From NCBI GenBank assembly GCA_905116865.2, contig CAJHNH020007957.1, positions 156,001 through 220,000 of the forward strand: 64,000 nt of DNA, read 5' to 3'. The stretch is from Candidula unifasciata (taxonomy: Eukaryota; Mollusca; Gastropoda; Stylommatophora; Geomitridae). The first letter of the stretch is position 1. Every line of letters begins with the position of its first letter. A program made the position numbers and the translations under genes. Under the pieces are notes generated by a model, which searched no databases, had not been told where the DNA came from, and was given only the letters and a program-made list of their open reading frames with translations. This document shows, one piece after another, positions 34,791-53,104 of the stretch.

Positions 34791-35454
34791 TCCTTGTTTC
34801 AGTGAGAGTCTTAACTGTGAGGCTGCTGGCGGGATGCAGCGAGTGCATTGTTCCGGGGCTTACAGAGCTCAAAAAAAAAAGGGGGGGGGGGGTTTCTGAG
34901 TTTGGACTAGTTTCCACTATGCACGGAATCTGGTACAAGTGTTTACAGATTACGAATTACTTAGGACTCGAATATTTAAAGTGTTAGAAACTATGTCTTT
35001 AAAAAAGAAGACTTGTTTCAACTTACTCCGACGAAGATTCTATCAAAAGGCAACTAAATATTCGTTACTGAGTGTTCACTGACGTCATCCAACTTGACAA
35101 AGTATTTTTAAAATAATTTTAGTAATCGACGATTGAATCTCTTGGGAAAAATGAAATTAACCTTGCAATTTATTTATCTATATTCATACATGCTAGCTGC
35201 ATTACCCTCTGAAGAAAGGAAATAACCGTTTAACTTACACGTGTATGTGTTTTAATTCTGGTGCTCTTTCGTTTAGTCTCAAGTTGCTACAGACTCAGTC
35301 TGAGATTGTAGACCACAGGCAAGAGCGGACATGTTGTTGACATTAACACCAGGTTTTAAAAACTGGGAATGGAATTTGGCAACACAGCACGAAACGAACT
35401 ATCTTCTCCCTGGTGATGTACCATAAATTCTTCTTCTTCTTCTGCGTTCGACAT

Positions 35455-36060
35455 CAGTCATGCTAAACATTGAGTCCCGTCTGGGTCACAAATAGGATTG
35501 TGCGTTTAAGGTCGCCACCAGTCCCCCATAGCTTCTCTTGCAATGTGGCTCCCTTGGGCCAGATCCACAGTCTTTGCTGGGAGAGGTTAGGGCAGTACTG
35601 TAGTATGTGCCCAGGGGTTTGTCTTTCTGCTCCACAATCACAGGCAGCAGATTCTTTTATGCCTATCCTGTACAGGTGTGCTCGAAGACCACAGTGTCAA
35701 GTCCAAAGTCTAAAAATTGTTGTTTGTTCTTTCCTGTTGAGTTTGTTTATGCTGTCACTCTCTGATCTGTAATTTCCATTCTGCCTTCTCCACTCCCGCT
35801 TGAAAGACTGCTTTAGCGCTGTTTTGGTTTCCTTGTAGCTGTGTGGTGGATGAGGTTGTGGAAGATTACTCCCAGCTTTTGCCAACTCATCTGCTCTCTC
35901 ATTTCCTTGAATACCACAGTGGGCTGGTATCCACTGCAAGACCAGTTCTGCTTCCTTGGAGAGTAAGCCAATGATACCATAAAGTTTCGCAGAGAGGACT
36001 TAGACTCGGTGACTGGTTGCGTAGCTTGTGTTAATATCATACTGCGTTTCTCTTGTCACT
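35455..36060 (-). mobile_element. RNase H-type LINE fragment, family B
   Basis: Minus reading has VLQWIPAHCGIQGNERADEL near 35940 (RNase H His and GNxxAD boxes), then KLNRKEQTTIFRLWT, then after a frameshift a Cys/His tail (ACDCGAE...HILQYCPNL) to a stop near 35475. A different family from copies at 1.7, 12.6 and 52.5 kb. The low end sits beside a ttcttcttcttctgcgttcg retroposon-like tract. Confidence 0.85.
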
Positions 36061-36540
36061 CTAGTGTCTCTTGTACTACATCAACTAATATGTGTCTTGC
36101 TAAGCCTCTTGTCTTGTAGCCATGTAGTAGCCTGCGCTCTAGCTGCTGGCTGATCTCGTTCCATTCTGACCAGTGACCAAACCATTTGGTTCTTTGATGT
36201 TCTGTGAAATTATTCACCTGTGCTGTACACACTGTTATTTAATAGTTCTTCATTAATGACTTTGTCTCTTCTGTCGTTTTGTGTGTGTGTTTCCTGCCGC
36301 ATTTTTCAAACATCTTATCTCCAGTATTGACATTTATCGTTTGTTCCTCTTTGACTGCCCATTTCTGTCATTGACAGCACAGAGTTGGTACAAATAGCGC
36401 GTTTATCATCTGCATTCTTGTGTGCATTTTGATGCTTCAAAGGGTACTCTGGTAATTTATGATGTTGGCTTTCTGTATTATATTTTCTATTTCTCTGTCT
36501 AATACCCCTTCGTCTGTGAATACAGTATCTAAGGGCTTAT
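36060..36540 (-). other. Possible further LINE relic
   Basis: A minus reading around 36060-36210 gives fragments such as RTKWFGHWSEWNEISQQLER, which look transposon-derived, but the order does not follow a known element. The rest is unassigned. Confidence 0.3.
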
Positions 36541-36554
36541 AAACCACTGTGATT

Positions 36555-36805
36555 GTTTAATGTCTCTCCTTCAGCAGTGGTGACATGTTGAACTGTTGTT
36601 CTATTTAATGTCTCTCCTCCAGCAGTGGTGACATGTTGAACTGTTGTTCTATTTAATGTCTCTCCTTCAGCAGTGGTGACATGTTGAACTGTTGTTCTAT
36701 TTAATGTCTCTCCTCCAGCAGTGGTGACATGTTGAACTGTTGTTCTATTTAATGTCTCTCCTCCAGCAGTGGTGACATGTTGAACTGTTGTTCTATTTAA
36801 TGTCA
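36555..36805. repeat. 48-bp minisatellite, 5 copies
   Basis: Unit tttaatgtctctcctccagc, agtggtgacatgttgaactg, ttgttcta. The minus frame cycles TLNRTTVQHVTTAGGE because 48 is divisible by 3. Confidence 0.95.
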
Positions 36806-36979
36806 TTATTTTTTTTTTTATCAGTCTTTTTTTTTTTTCATATTATATTTCTTGCAACAGGCACTGGGCCTGTTTATGTTGTGTTGGGGGTTATCCTTAT
36901 CTTTGTATGAGAGCGCATCATCGTCGGCAAATATCAGCTTTTTAACATCTTTCCGCTGGGGGTTCGCTTCTTTATAAAA

Positions 36980-37100
36980 AAAAACTAAAGGTCCCTTTTC
37001 CACGCCTTTAGGCGAATAGGGCATATAGGGCTAGACCTGTATTTTTTTTATAGACCAGTCAGCACAAGATGGGTGTTGTGGTCTGCAGCATGCAGGCTTT
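36980..37100 (-). mobile_element. SINE S1 fragment
   Basis: Contains tccacgcctttaggcgaata, gggctagacctg and agaccagtcagcacaagatg, the tail half of S1 in reverse, cut by the TA tract. Confidence 0.8.
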
Positions 37101-37113
37101 ACTTGTTTATATT

Positions 37114-37116
<3 letters not shown>

Positions 37117-37194
<78 letters not shown>

Positions 37195-37196
37195 TA
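37117..37196. repeat. (TA)n microsatellite
   Basis: About 75 bases of alternating TA at the junction of an S1 fragment and an RT relic. Confidence 0.97.
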
Positions 37197-37810
37197 AACA
37201 GGCGTGGTGACATTATACACCTTTGTCTTACCCCAGATAAAACTTGGAGCCTACGGTTGTTTTTATAGCACATTCGTTTGTGTGAAACATAGATCAGATA
37301 TTGTCTAGTAATTGTCTATTTACACGATTTACAAAAATAACATGTCTCAGTTTACTCAGTCGCTTCGTGATGAGGTGATGAGATTCAACCCCAGCAGAAC
37401 ATCCACCAAGTGATAAACACTCGGTGACACATAGTGCCACCATGCGGATGATCATCCTGCCCTTGTATGCCACCATGCTGATGATTACCCGGGGAGAGGT
37501 CCCAGAAACCCCGTTCAGCCGTTAACTTATATTACAACCCCTGACTACAGCAAAGATGGGGCTGCAAAATAATTAAAAAATGCTTCCTGAATCTAGAAGA
37601 CAGATTAAGTTTGTTCAAAGGCGTTTTCTTGTCAATAAAAGCCATGTTTAGCTTCTTGTTATATTCAATGGTTTTCTCACGCATCTGTCATGGTGTAAAG
37701 GCAACATCGATGCACCCATTTTCTTTTCCGAAGCAAAACTGCAAATTTTTTTAGAAATGGTTGCTCTTTATATCTTAATCTTTGTTGCAAAATACTTGCG
37801 TAACATTTTC
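37197..37810 (-). mobile_element. LINE reverse transcriptase relic, split by an R3 insertion
   Basis: In minus sense 37810-37560 reads as decayed RT palm (RKRKWVHRCCLY, then a NMAF-D-K-like segment) and 37350-37197 continues with LSKLRHVIFVNRV and QVLSGVRQRCIMSPRLF, the GVRQGCxxSP RT motif. The two parts are separated by the R3 repeat. Heavily mutated. Confidence 0.7.
37365..37555 (-). mobile_element. R3 interspersed repeat, copy 1
   Basis: Shares gtgataaacactcggtgaca, gtgccaccatg and gaggtcccagaaacc with 48475-48660. Inserted in RT coding sequence, which shows mobility. Class unknown; strand uncertain. Confidence 0.6.
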
Positions 37811-37837
37811 CTGTGTGCCTAAAAAGGATATCATCAT

Positions 37838-38424
37838 CATCAGTTCTCGTTATGCCTAGTGGCACATGAGGCTTCAGAGAGGACTTTCCATGCTTTCCTG
37901 TCCTAAGCAATCTTCAGTGCAGTTTTCCATGTCAAAGATGCCGCACTCAGGTCACTTTCCATCGTTCGTCTCCATGTTGTTTTTGGGCGCCCCTGTTTTC
38001 TCTTTCCCTCTGGTGTCCATGTGAGATCTGTTTTGGCGGGTATATCAGGATTCATTCTCATAACGTGGCCAAGCCATTTCCATCTTCTCTTGGTAATCAT
38101 ACTGTCTAAAGTTTCTTGGTTTGTGGTTTGAAGTAGTTTAGTATTTGAGATTGTATCTGGCCAGAAAATTGTGATAATTCTACGTAGACATGTGAGGTGG
38201 AAGGTTGACAGCTTGTGTGCATCCTTTTTGGTCATTCTCCAGCATTCCGCTCCATAAAGAAGAACTGGCAAAATGATGCTTTTGTAGAGTCGGAGTTTCG
38301 TTCCTCTAAGAAGGATATGACTCTGTATCGACCACATTTTTTCTTGCTGCTCTTGTGTTCCTATATTGGCACAATCACAAATCTGTGCCAGTTTTCTGGT
38401 CTCTTGCCCTATAGCCATGCCTAG
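37838..38424 (-). mobile_element. RTE-like LINE 3' coding relic
   Basis: An open minus stretch of about 170 codons contains LYKSIILPVLLYGAECWRMT, FHLTCLRRIITIFWPDTISN, KWLGHVMRM and KRKQGRPKTTWRRTMESDL. These are the post-RT thumb and tail of RTE-type elements. A frameshift near 37905 cuts the last 20 or so residues. The cleanest LINE tail in the window after 25.3-29.9 kb. Confidence 0.85.
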
Positions 38425-38439
38425 CTAAGATCTTTGGCG

Positions 38440-38640
38440 ACTTATTGAATATTCTCATGAAAATTCAAACCAGCTTCATCATACAAGAATGGAGTCTCTC
38501 ATCAGTTATATCACAAAATCGCTTTATCTTTACCTTTGTGCCGAGCTATGCGGGTATTCAAGGCAATAAGTGGGCAGATTATCCAGGGCCTATGGCGGCA
38601 ACAATAACTGACCTGGCACTGGCCTGATGTCATTAATGTC
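38440..38640 (+). mobile_element. Small RNase H relic
   Basis: Plus reading TFVPSYAGIQGNKWADYPGP matches the RNase H xVPSHxGIxGNExAD box, with the surroundings lost. Confidence 0.55.
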
Positions 38641-38924
38641 ATGCCAGGTGTATATTGCAAATAAGATCACAACAACAAGCAGGACTCAGTATTCTTGTCC
38701 AGGCTGGTTGACATGGGGTTGAAGCCTGGAGCAGCCAGACATGGAAATTTTATTAAGGTCACGGGACATCTGTTTAATCAACACGGAAAGTCATCAGTCA
38801 TTTTACGTTTGTGGATCTTTTAAGGAGGAGAATGGAACATGTATGGTTTTTGTCCAGAGTGCTGTGATGATAATTCTTACCAGCCATTAATTGTTAATTT
38901 CAAACTTCACATAATAGTACTACC

Positions 38925-39120
38925 GTTAGTATGAATTGTTTGTTTCCTCTGTGAATTCTGGAACCACATTGTGAGGAAAACAAAAACAGGCCCACTGTCT
39001 ACTGAAAGGTATGTCGTAAGCGTCGACTAATTGGGAAGCTTCTTTGGAAGTCACAGCACATCTGCATGAGAGGCAAGAAACCAACAGTCAGCATACACAT
39101 GATTTAGATCTGCGATTTTA
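38925..39120 (+). mobile_element. R1 repeat, plus orientation
   Basis: Contains gaattctggaaccacattgt, ggtatgtcgtaagcgtcgac, agaggcaagaaaccaacagt and gatttagatctgcga in R1 order, reversed relative to the 2728 copy. Confidence 0.8.
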
Positions 39121-39920
39121 TGGCCCACATCCTCACATGTTTCGATTCGAATATTACCAATTCCTGTAACCTTTTTTGTGGAAGTTTTTTTTCTTTAATG
39201 GCTTCATTCAGTTCCTATTCTAAAAGTACTGGTTCTGCATAATCCTTGTAGGCCTTAGTAAATATTGGAGTATGCCGCCCATCTAGGTTTTTATTTCATT
39301 GGCACTATAAAGAGCTCTCTAGTGTATACATCATTTATTGTTGTGGAGGGGCTGAAACTCCCACCTCTCAGACACACAGCCTCAAACCTTTTAAAGAATG
39401 CAAGGGACAGTTTGTTGAGGGTTCATTTAAAATATTTCCATATGTTGTCCAGGATTAATCTTTTGATTATTTTTTAAAATTATCCCAATAGAGTTTAATC
39501 TTCTACGGTTCTTGTTTTTAATTATTCTAAAACATATTTTTGGGGGTCCTTTACTTGTTCATTCTACCATACAGTGGTTTTTTTTCTCCCCCCCCCCCCC
39601 TTTCCCCGTTTTTTATTTATGAACCCACACTTGTCTTCTACAATAATATAGTTATACACACTATCATCTTGAAAGACAGAAAGGTGTCAATGTGGGAAAG
39701 AAAGAAAAATTAAGTTCATAAATTCATTGTCTAATTGTACCATTCTATGTCACATAGGGCTCATAGTCTATTCTTCCATTCCGCCTTGTCTTGTCCAGTC
39801 CCTTCAATATCATGGAGGGAATCCAGACCAACACCTTTCACCGTTCTCATTGATGTTTATTTTAGGTTTCTTGTGGGCGTCGATGCTTCCTTATTATTTT
39901 GTCAATATCTGCGTATGCAC
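39120..39920. other. Unassigned intergenic sequence
   Basis: Partly T-rich with a C run at 39588-39602. No coding or repeat match recognised. Confidence 0.4.
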
Positions 39921-39924
39921 ACAT

Positions 39925-40125
39925 CCTTCACACCCATACAACCCTCACGGTCACCCATACATCATTGACGGTCACCCATACAACCCTCACGGTCACCCAT
40001 ACATCATTGACGGTCACCCATACATCATTGACGGTCACCCATACATCATTGACGGTCACCCATACATCATTCACGGTCACCCATACATCATTCACGGTCA
40101 CTGATGCATCACTCACAGTCACTAG
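39925..40125. repeat. 21-bp minisatellite, about 9 copies
   Basis: Unit cccatacatcattgacggtc plus a, with an acaaccctcac variant. 21 bp keeps frames open on both strands (THTSLTV / VNDVWVT). Confidence 0.96.
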
Positions 40126-40139
40126 GCGTCGCAGCTGAT

Positions 40140-41450
40140 AGGCGATCGGCAGCTGAGCTAGGTCGCTTGATATGCCGTGATGTTAGGCAGTCTCAGTTTT
40201 TCCTTCAATCCATGATCTTCTCGGTCTTTCCCTGCCTCAGTGTTTCGATTTTCAGGTTGTAGGCTCTTGCTGGATATCCTAAAGTATCGGACAATTGTAT
40301 TTATAATTTTATGTTGTCTCTATTGGGATAGCAGGGTGTTTTATGAAGCTTTTCATTCTGATGTTTAAGTTTATGTGATGTTTAAGGCACTGATCGTCGT
40401 TGGTTTATGTAACCCTGCAGCTGTTTATTCACTATATATCACTTTCCATGCTTATATTTTCCATTTTGTAGCCAGTTTGGTGAGCCTCTGCTCGATTCTT
40501 CTCGGAATGAAAGTTATCGTATATAATGTGAAAAACAATAAGAAAAAAAAAATAATTGACAAAGAAATACAGAACCAGTAAGAGAGATGGACATGGACAA
40601 AGACAGACAGACAGACAAATAGGTACATAACTCGTGAAAAAGAGTGAAGAATATTTTTTAAGGCATTGGACACCAGGCTCAAGCTGCCTGTAGTTTCCCT
40701 AAATATAATAATAATAGTTGCAATTGAACAATACATGGAAACTACAGCTTATATAAACAATAGCGGGTAAAAACCTTTAGCAATGAACAGATAACAATAC
40801 AGATGAAGTTGGTTGATTCACTAGACTTTTGATTGTGAAACTGTGTATTGTAAAACTTGAATCTTTCATTTGTGAACTCTGATCCCATCTAGACTGTCCC
40901 CATTCCCCCACCCCCCATCCCTCTTTCCGATCCAGTCTGTGTATGATGAACATAATTATCGCATTTAACAAATAAAATAAAACACTTCATTGTTGAATGA
41001 AAGTAACTTTGGACAGTGCATTGGTACAGACTGAGTATACTAATCTCTAGTGACTGGTTAAGCAGTGAGTTTTGTATGGTCTGGAGGGGCAGAATGATGG
41101 ACATACAATTAGGCTCACTTGTATACACATTTTTTTTGTTTTGTTATTCTAATGTTTGATGACAGACATTCATTTTTTAACACACTTTGACTAAAATAAA
41201 TGTGTTTATGTAACATCTAAAAAAATGTATATCATAAACGTTAAAACAAATGTATTTGCTGTATAGTTGATCAAACCAATTTTCTTACTGTAAGGTAGCT
41301 AATGTTGGGATTGCTGCGGGGCTGAAACATTTTTCAACAAATGAGCGATTAAAACACATTTTCTAAATACTACACAGCTAAAAAAAACATCATATAAATT
41401 ACAATAATTTCCCAAATCCAGCAGACTTTCTTTACAAAGGCAAGAAGTTA
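40140..41450. other. Intergenic sequence, no feature recognised
   Basis: AT-rich, with small A/T runs; no gene, array or retroelement recognised. Lies downstream (minus sense) of the GTPase stop, so it could include 3'UTR or further 3' exons if exon 5 is not terminal. Confidence 0.4.
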
Positions 41451-41454
41451 ACAA

Positions 41455-41705
41455 ACTCCGTCACAGTCACCCATTCATTCCTCACAGTCACCCATACATC
41501 CCCTACAGTCACCAACAAATTCCAAAATATCTCTCACATTTTCACTAATACCTCACTAAGTCATTAACATATCACTTACAGTCTTCCATATATCCATTAT
41601 GCAATCTCCCACATATCCCTCACAGTCTCCCACATTTTACCTCACAGTCTCCCACATATCTGTCCCAGTCATAAAACACATCACTCACAGCCACCCATAT
41701 ATCCT
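41455..41705. repeat. Degenerate cacagtc-cccacat array
   Basis: Scattered variants of tcacagtcacccatacatcc and cacagtctcccacatatcc. Words match the 21-bp array at 39925-40125, pointing to an old relative. Confidence 0.7.
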
Positions 41706-42035
41706 ATGTTACAGAAGCAAGATAAATTTACATTTTCAATAAGTCATTTCCCTGAGCTTTCATATTATATACAATCAGTTATAGTGATAAAGTGCATAAG
41801 CTAGAAAACATAAACAGGAGATTCATGGCTGCCAAAACAAGTCTTAGAACATAAAAAACAAAATACTATAAATATGTATGTACATAGCAAACTTGAGTTC
41901 TATTATGAATTGCAGTGTGGTGGATAATCCAAATCATGTAATGTGAATCATTAGTGTTCCCTTCAGACAGGCTATCTGTCCCAATCACTGTACCACGCTC
42001 TGCTGCAGTCAATACTTAATGTTCCCATTATTCAT

Positions 42036-42341
42036 GTGTGGTATAGTGGTAAGTCTTTAATGTTCCCTTCACACAGCTATGATGTTGTCACATCTCTAAT
42101 GTTCCATTTACACAGCTATGATGTTGTCACATCCCCAATGCTCCCTTCACACAACTATGATGTTGTCACAACCCCAATGTTCCCTTCACACAACTATGAT
42201 GTTGTCACATCCCCCACACTGCCTTCACACAGCTGTGATGTTGTCACATCCCCAATGTTCCCTTCACACAGCTATGATGTTGTCACATCCCCAATGTTCC
42301 CTTCACACAACTATGATGTTGTCACATCCCCCACACTGCCT

Positions 42342-42358
<17 letters not shown>
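42036..42358. repeat. 39-bp minisatellite, about 8 copies, overlapping the GTPase stop
   Basis: Unit cacagctatgatgttgtcac plus atccccaatgttcccttca. 39 bp, open in plus (DVVTSPMFPSHSY). In minus sense the end of GTPase exon 5 (atcacagctgtgtgaaggca) is itself a copy of the unit start, so the array begins inside the exon. Confidence 0.95.
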
Positions 42359-49528
<7,170 letters not shown>

Positions 49529-49550
49529 TCTCTCCGTACTTCTTCCTGCG

Positions 49551-49561
49551 GGATTTGAACC
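49551..49561 (-). promoter_or_regulatory. Pol III B-box match upstream of the GTPase start
   Basis: In minus sense ggttcaaatcc fits GGTTCRANTCC perfectly, 22 bp before the ATG. It may be a SINE head or chance; no matching A box was confirmed. Confidence 0.4.
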
Positions 49562-49679
49562 CTGCCCGTGCAGATCTGAGGTCGGGTATAAACGCTGCCG
49601 TTTCGCTGGAGGTGGTTAAGAGGTTATCCAGATGCTCGCTATAATAATTCAAACATATCATGAATAGTTATGATTCTTG

Positions 49680-50280
49680 GACATTTTTATGCAGAGAAAG
49701 ACAGACTCATTCAGACGCACAGCCAGACACTCAGAGAGAAAACACGCAGACAGATATAGCAAGTGCAGACAGGCAGATACAGAAGACATGTAGGCATACA
49801 TTCAGACAGGTACAGTAAGATACATAGATACACATACTACCATGAAAATAGAGTTAGACAGAGACACAAATACAGAGACATGCAGACACATAAATCAAGA
49901 CATACAGAGAAATAGGCAAAATGGCAAAGATAACAGAGACAGGAACCAGCTGACACACAGAGGTACACAGACGAATTTAGACAGACTAATCGTGACAGAT
50001 AGAAACAAATTTGTAACTGAAGGGAAGGTTAACGGATAAAGAGGCGGACAAACATACAGACTAACCTATGTAGACGTACATACATACAGTCATGTGTAGA
50101 CAAAAGCATAGACGGAGACAAACACAGATATAGAAACAAACTGACTGGCAGACATGCAACAGCTGAAGAGAAGAAGAGGAAGAAAATAAAGGAAAACAAG
50201 CAGATCATACATCAATAGCAATTGTCAGATATAAAGAACAAGGATGCACTGCTGAATAATCGACTTCAAATATTAAACGC
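49680..50280. other. Low-complexity cagacA-rich sequence
   Basis: Loosely repeated acagacagatacag and cacagacagatat words without a fixed period. No gene recognised. Confidence 0.5.
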
Positions 50281-50344
50281 GACATCATTTTAAAAACAAT
50301 TTTGGGAAAAGAAACAAACCGAAATTAAAGTAGGAATTACATTT

Positions 50345-50588
50345 GTTTTTAAACGACGGAGAAAAGGGGTGGGGGGGTGTGGGGGGGGGGGGGGGTGTGA
50401 AACATAAGAGAAAGACAGGAAAAAGGAGAAAGTTGAACCGAGGAAAAGATGTAATGAGGGGGGGGGGGGATGAGAAAAGAAAGATAGAAAGAGACAAAGG
50501 AAATGTAGGAAGAAATGAAACAAATATAAGAAAAGGGGGGCGGGAGAGATAGTGACTGATGAGAGAAGGTACAGATGACAGAGTAAGG

Positions 50589-50660
<72 letters not shown>
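50345..50660. repeat. Purine-rich tract with poly(G) and (GA)n
   Basis: G runs at 50368-50396 and 50458-50469, then (GA)n at 50593-50657. Strong purine strand bias over 300 bp; a possible triplex or G-quadruplex former. Confidence 0.9.
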
Positions 50661-50662
<2 letters not shown>

Positions 50663-50664
50663 GA

Positions 50665-51750
50665 GGCAGAAACTAAGAGGGTGCAAGGCGGGAGAAAGTG
50701 TCATAAATAGTTGACATACATATATACGTATATTAAATCAGTGCCCAGCACGCCTATGAAAGAGTTCTTTCTTTACATGCATATATTGATGAGGTCAAGT
50801 TATCAAAAACAAAAATTGTATGCACTAAACACCAGACATTTACTTACACAATTATGGACAGGCTAGATCAATGTGGAGAAATTCCTGGCATGTGAAACAC
50901 AAATCTGTAGTTTGTAGGTAGCGTTTCCATTATCAATGTCCCTCCCCTGCCATTGGTCAGTGCAAACACAGCTAGGTTCCCATTGGTCAGCCGACGTGAC
51001 CCAGATGTCCAGAGATTAGCCCTACAATGCCATGTGGTTGTTATGTCATGCCACGCTGGTCCGGTCAACATTAGCAAAAGATGCCAAACCAAACAATTAA
51101 CCTAGCCAGCTTCACATTATCACACGCGACAAGTGAACGTTTCGGCTTTCTTATGTCAACCTTCGGTTTCTACTTGCTGAAAATCCACTGTATGGGTGAT
51201 TTTCTCATTAATCTGTTTATAATTATTATTATTGTTTGAGAGTATATTTAAAATATGTTGAATACAATCTATACTCCTACTATCTTATACAATTAACACA
51301 GAAACTATGCGATACTGCGTAATCAAACATAAGTGAGAGATATAAATATCTACCGTAAAAGTAGACAAAATACTCGATATCCCAACTATATGCGGATGAG
51401 TGTAACAGGATACCAAAGAGTAGCCTAACGACGCTGTCGGGGGAACATTTTGGAGTAATTTGAGATCCACGCCGGTGCTACGGAGTTAGTGCACTGGGCT
51501 GAGATTCTTCGGACTCAGGCTTGAGTAGTAGAATGAATCACTTATAGGTTGTGCCATGATGTTAATAATCCGTTGTTTATATATAGACCTGAAACTGTTG
51601 TTTAAATTACCACTGCTGCTGAAAGCTGAACTCGCTTCCAATAGGGCGGTTTCCAGCGAGATGTGCTGGTCTCGACTGTGGCGACTGCATTTACCAAGGT
51701 ACACAATTTTTTTTCAGGTTAAAATCAATTTTTTTGCATTCTACACAGGG
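50665..51750. other. Intergenic sequence, no gene recognised
   Basis: No domain-bearing frame. A tRNA/SINE-like phrase (ctacggagttagtgcactgg) lies at 51479-51498 without an identifiable body. Confidence 0.4.
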
Positions 51751-51754
51751 CCAA

Positions 51755-52115
51755 CGCTAACATGTGGACGCCAATCATTGACATCTGTAAACACGCCAAA
51801 CGATTTCTTTAGACCTCAGAGGTGTGGTTTTTCTGAGGAGTGCTCATTCTTTCTTGGACATCGCAAATGAGTAAACTTGGGGTTCTGAAAGAGGCCGGTA
51901 CCCGAAGATAACTTTTCACAAATATCGGAAAGAGACAGTCATCATTGTTTTAATCACGTTGTGAGAAGAAAGACACTAAAACAGCACGTGACCGCCAGAA
52001 AGATTGATCAAAAGACATTGGTAAAAGACACGACATGATACACATACACGCTGGCATAATTCTAGGTTTTGGGTAGGGATTATCGCCTACGCCAGTCGGC
52101 AAAGACGTTTATGAT
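51755..52115 (+). mobile_element. LINE family C 3' relic, plus copy
   Basis: Matches 56720-57100: cgccaaacgatttctttaga, cctcagaggtgtggtttttc, gaaagagacagtcatcattg, and the terminus cgccagtcggcaaagacg followed by atgatgatg. Confidence 0.75.
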
Positions 52116-52164
52116 GATGAAAATGATCTTCCCCCTCACACCCACACCTTTTCTTCCTCTCATC

Positions 52165-52475
52165 ATCCTCGTGCCTATGGCGAGGGCGATCATACCTCTC
52201 TACAACCTGCGATCTTCAACAACATATGTCGGTTCGTGTGTTGATACCACTCCCATTCAACGACAAAAGGCTGTGAAACATCATCAAGTGTTGTCTTCCT
52301 CTGTAACTTTTCCCACAGCTCATTCTAGTGGTCACACAGCGTTCCAGTCTGCTTCTTCTCGTAACATGACAACAGTTTATTTCTGAAGTTTTCGTCGAGC
52401 TTTTCCCTCTTCCAAAACATCTTGGCTGCTCATTTTGGCTGTGTAGTGAATTCTAAAGACTCCTTCGTAAAAGCA
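52165..52475 (-). mobile_element. LINE family C 3' relic, minus copy
   Basis: Starts at the reverse of the family C terminus (gcctatggcgagggcgatca), then acaacctgcgatcttcaaca, tttcccacagctcattctag and ctgctcattttggctgtgta. It is tail-to-tail with the 51755-52115 copy. Confidence 0.72.
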
Positions 52476-52529
52476 CAACTCCGAGACCTCCAGAAATTGT
52501 TTGGTTCGTTTATTATTGGCCAGGCTGAA

Positions 52530-53030
52530 TGTTGAATTAAGAATCAACATCACAGGACTCAGGACAGTCCAATAAGCGATCCGTCCCCACCTTCAGCAGC
52601 ATGCGAAGAGTTCCAATTTCGATGGCACCAGTAACTGATTGTATTTCCATCTCGCCCTTCCCGTGAGTGTTGAGCGTCTGCCAGATCATCTGGTAACTCC
52701 TCGCAGCGCCATTCTCCTCAGACCGTAATAATCTAGATGTGCCTCCGCACTGTTCACTCGCTCCCAAAGTGCCCTCTCAATATCTAGCTTGTTATATATC
52801 AATTTACTGCTAAGTGGTACAGAACCGGCCAGTCCATTTGCCTGCTCATTTCTCAACCCATCGTAATAACCTAGAGAATATATCCAAAAGATGCTAACTA
52901 CCCAGGACCTCTGAATTGATGCTTGCCACTCTGCACGGAACATGCCTGTCTCCACCTTTCTCAACATGTCCAGGCTGCACAGCCATATCCCAGAACCGGC
53001 TCTATATAGCATGCTAGAATTATTTTTCTA
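52530..53030 (-). mobile_element. RNase H-type LINE fragment, family A copy 3
   Basis: Minus reading: LCSLDMLRKVETGMFRAEWQ, FWIYSLGYYDGLRNEQANGL (decayed RNEQAD box), SSKLIYNKLDIERALWERVN. Same architecture as the copies at 1.7 and 12.6 kb but more diverged. Confidence 0.75.
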
Positions 53031-53104
53031 ACACCCAATGATATGCATTGATTGCATAACATATTCTTCTTGCTATGCATTGACTGAGAATATTATGACA
53101 CAAC

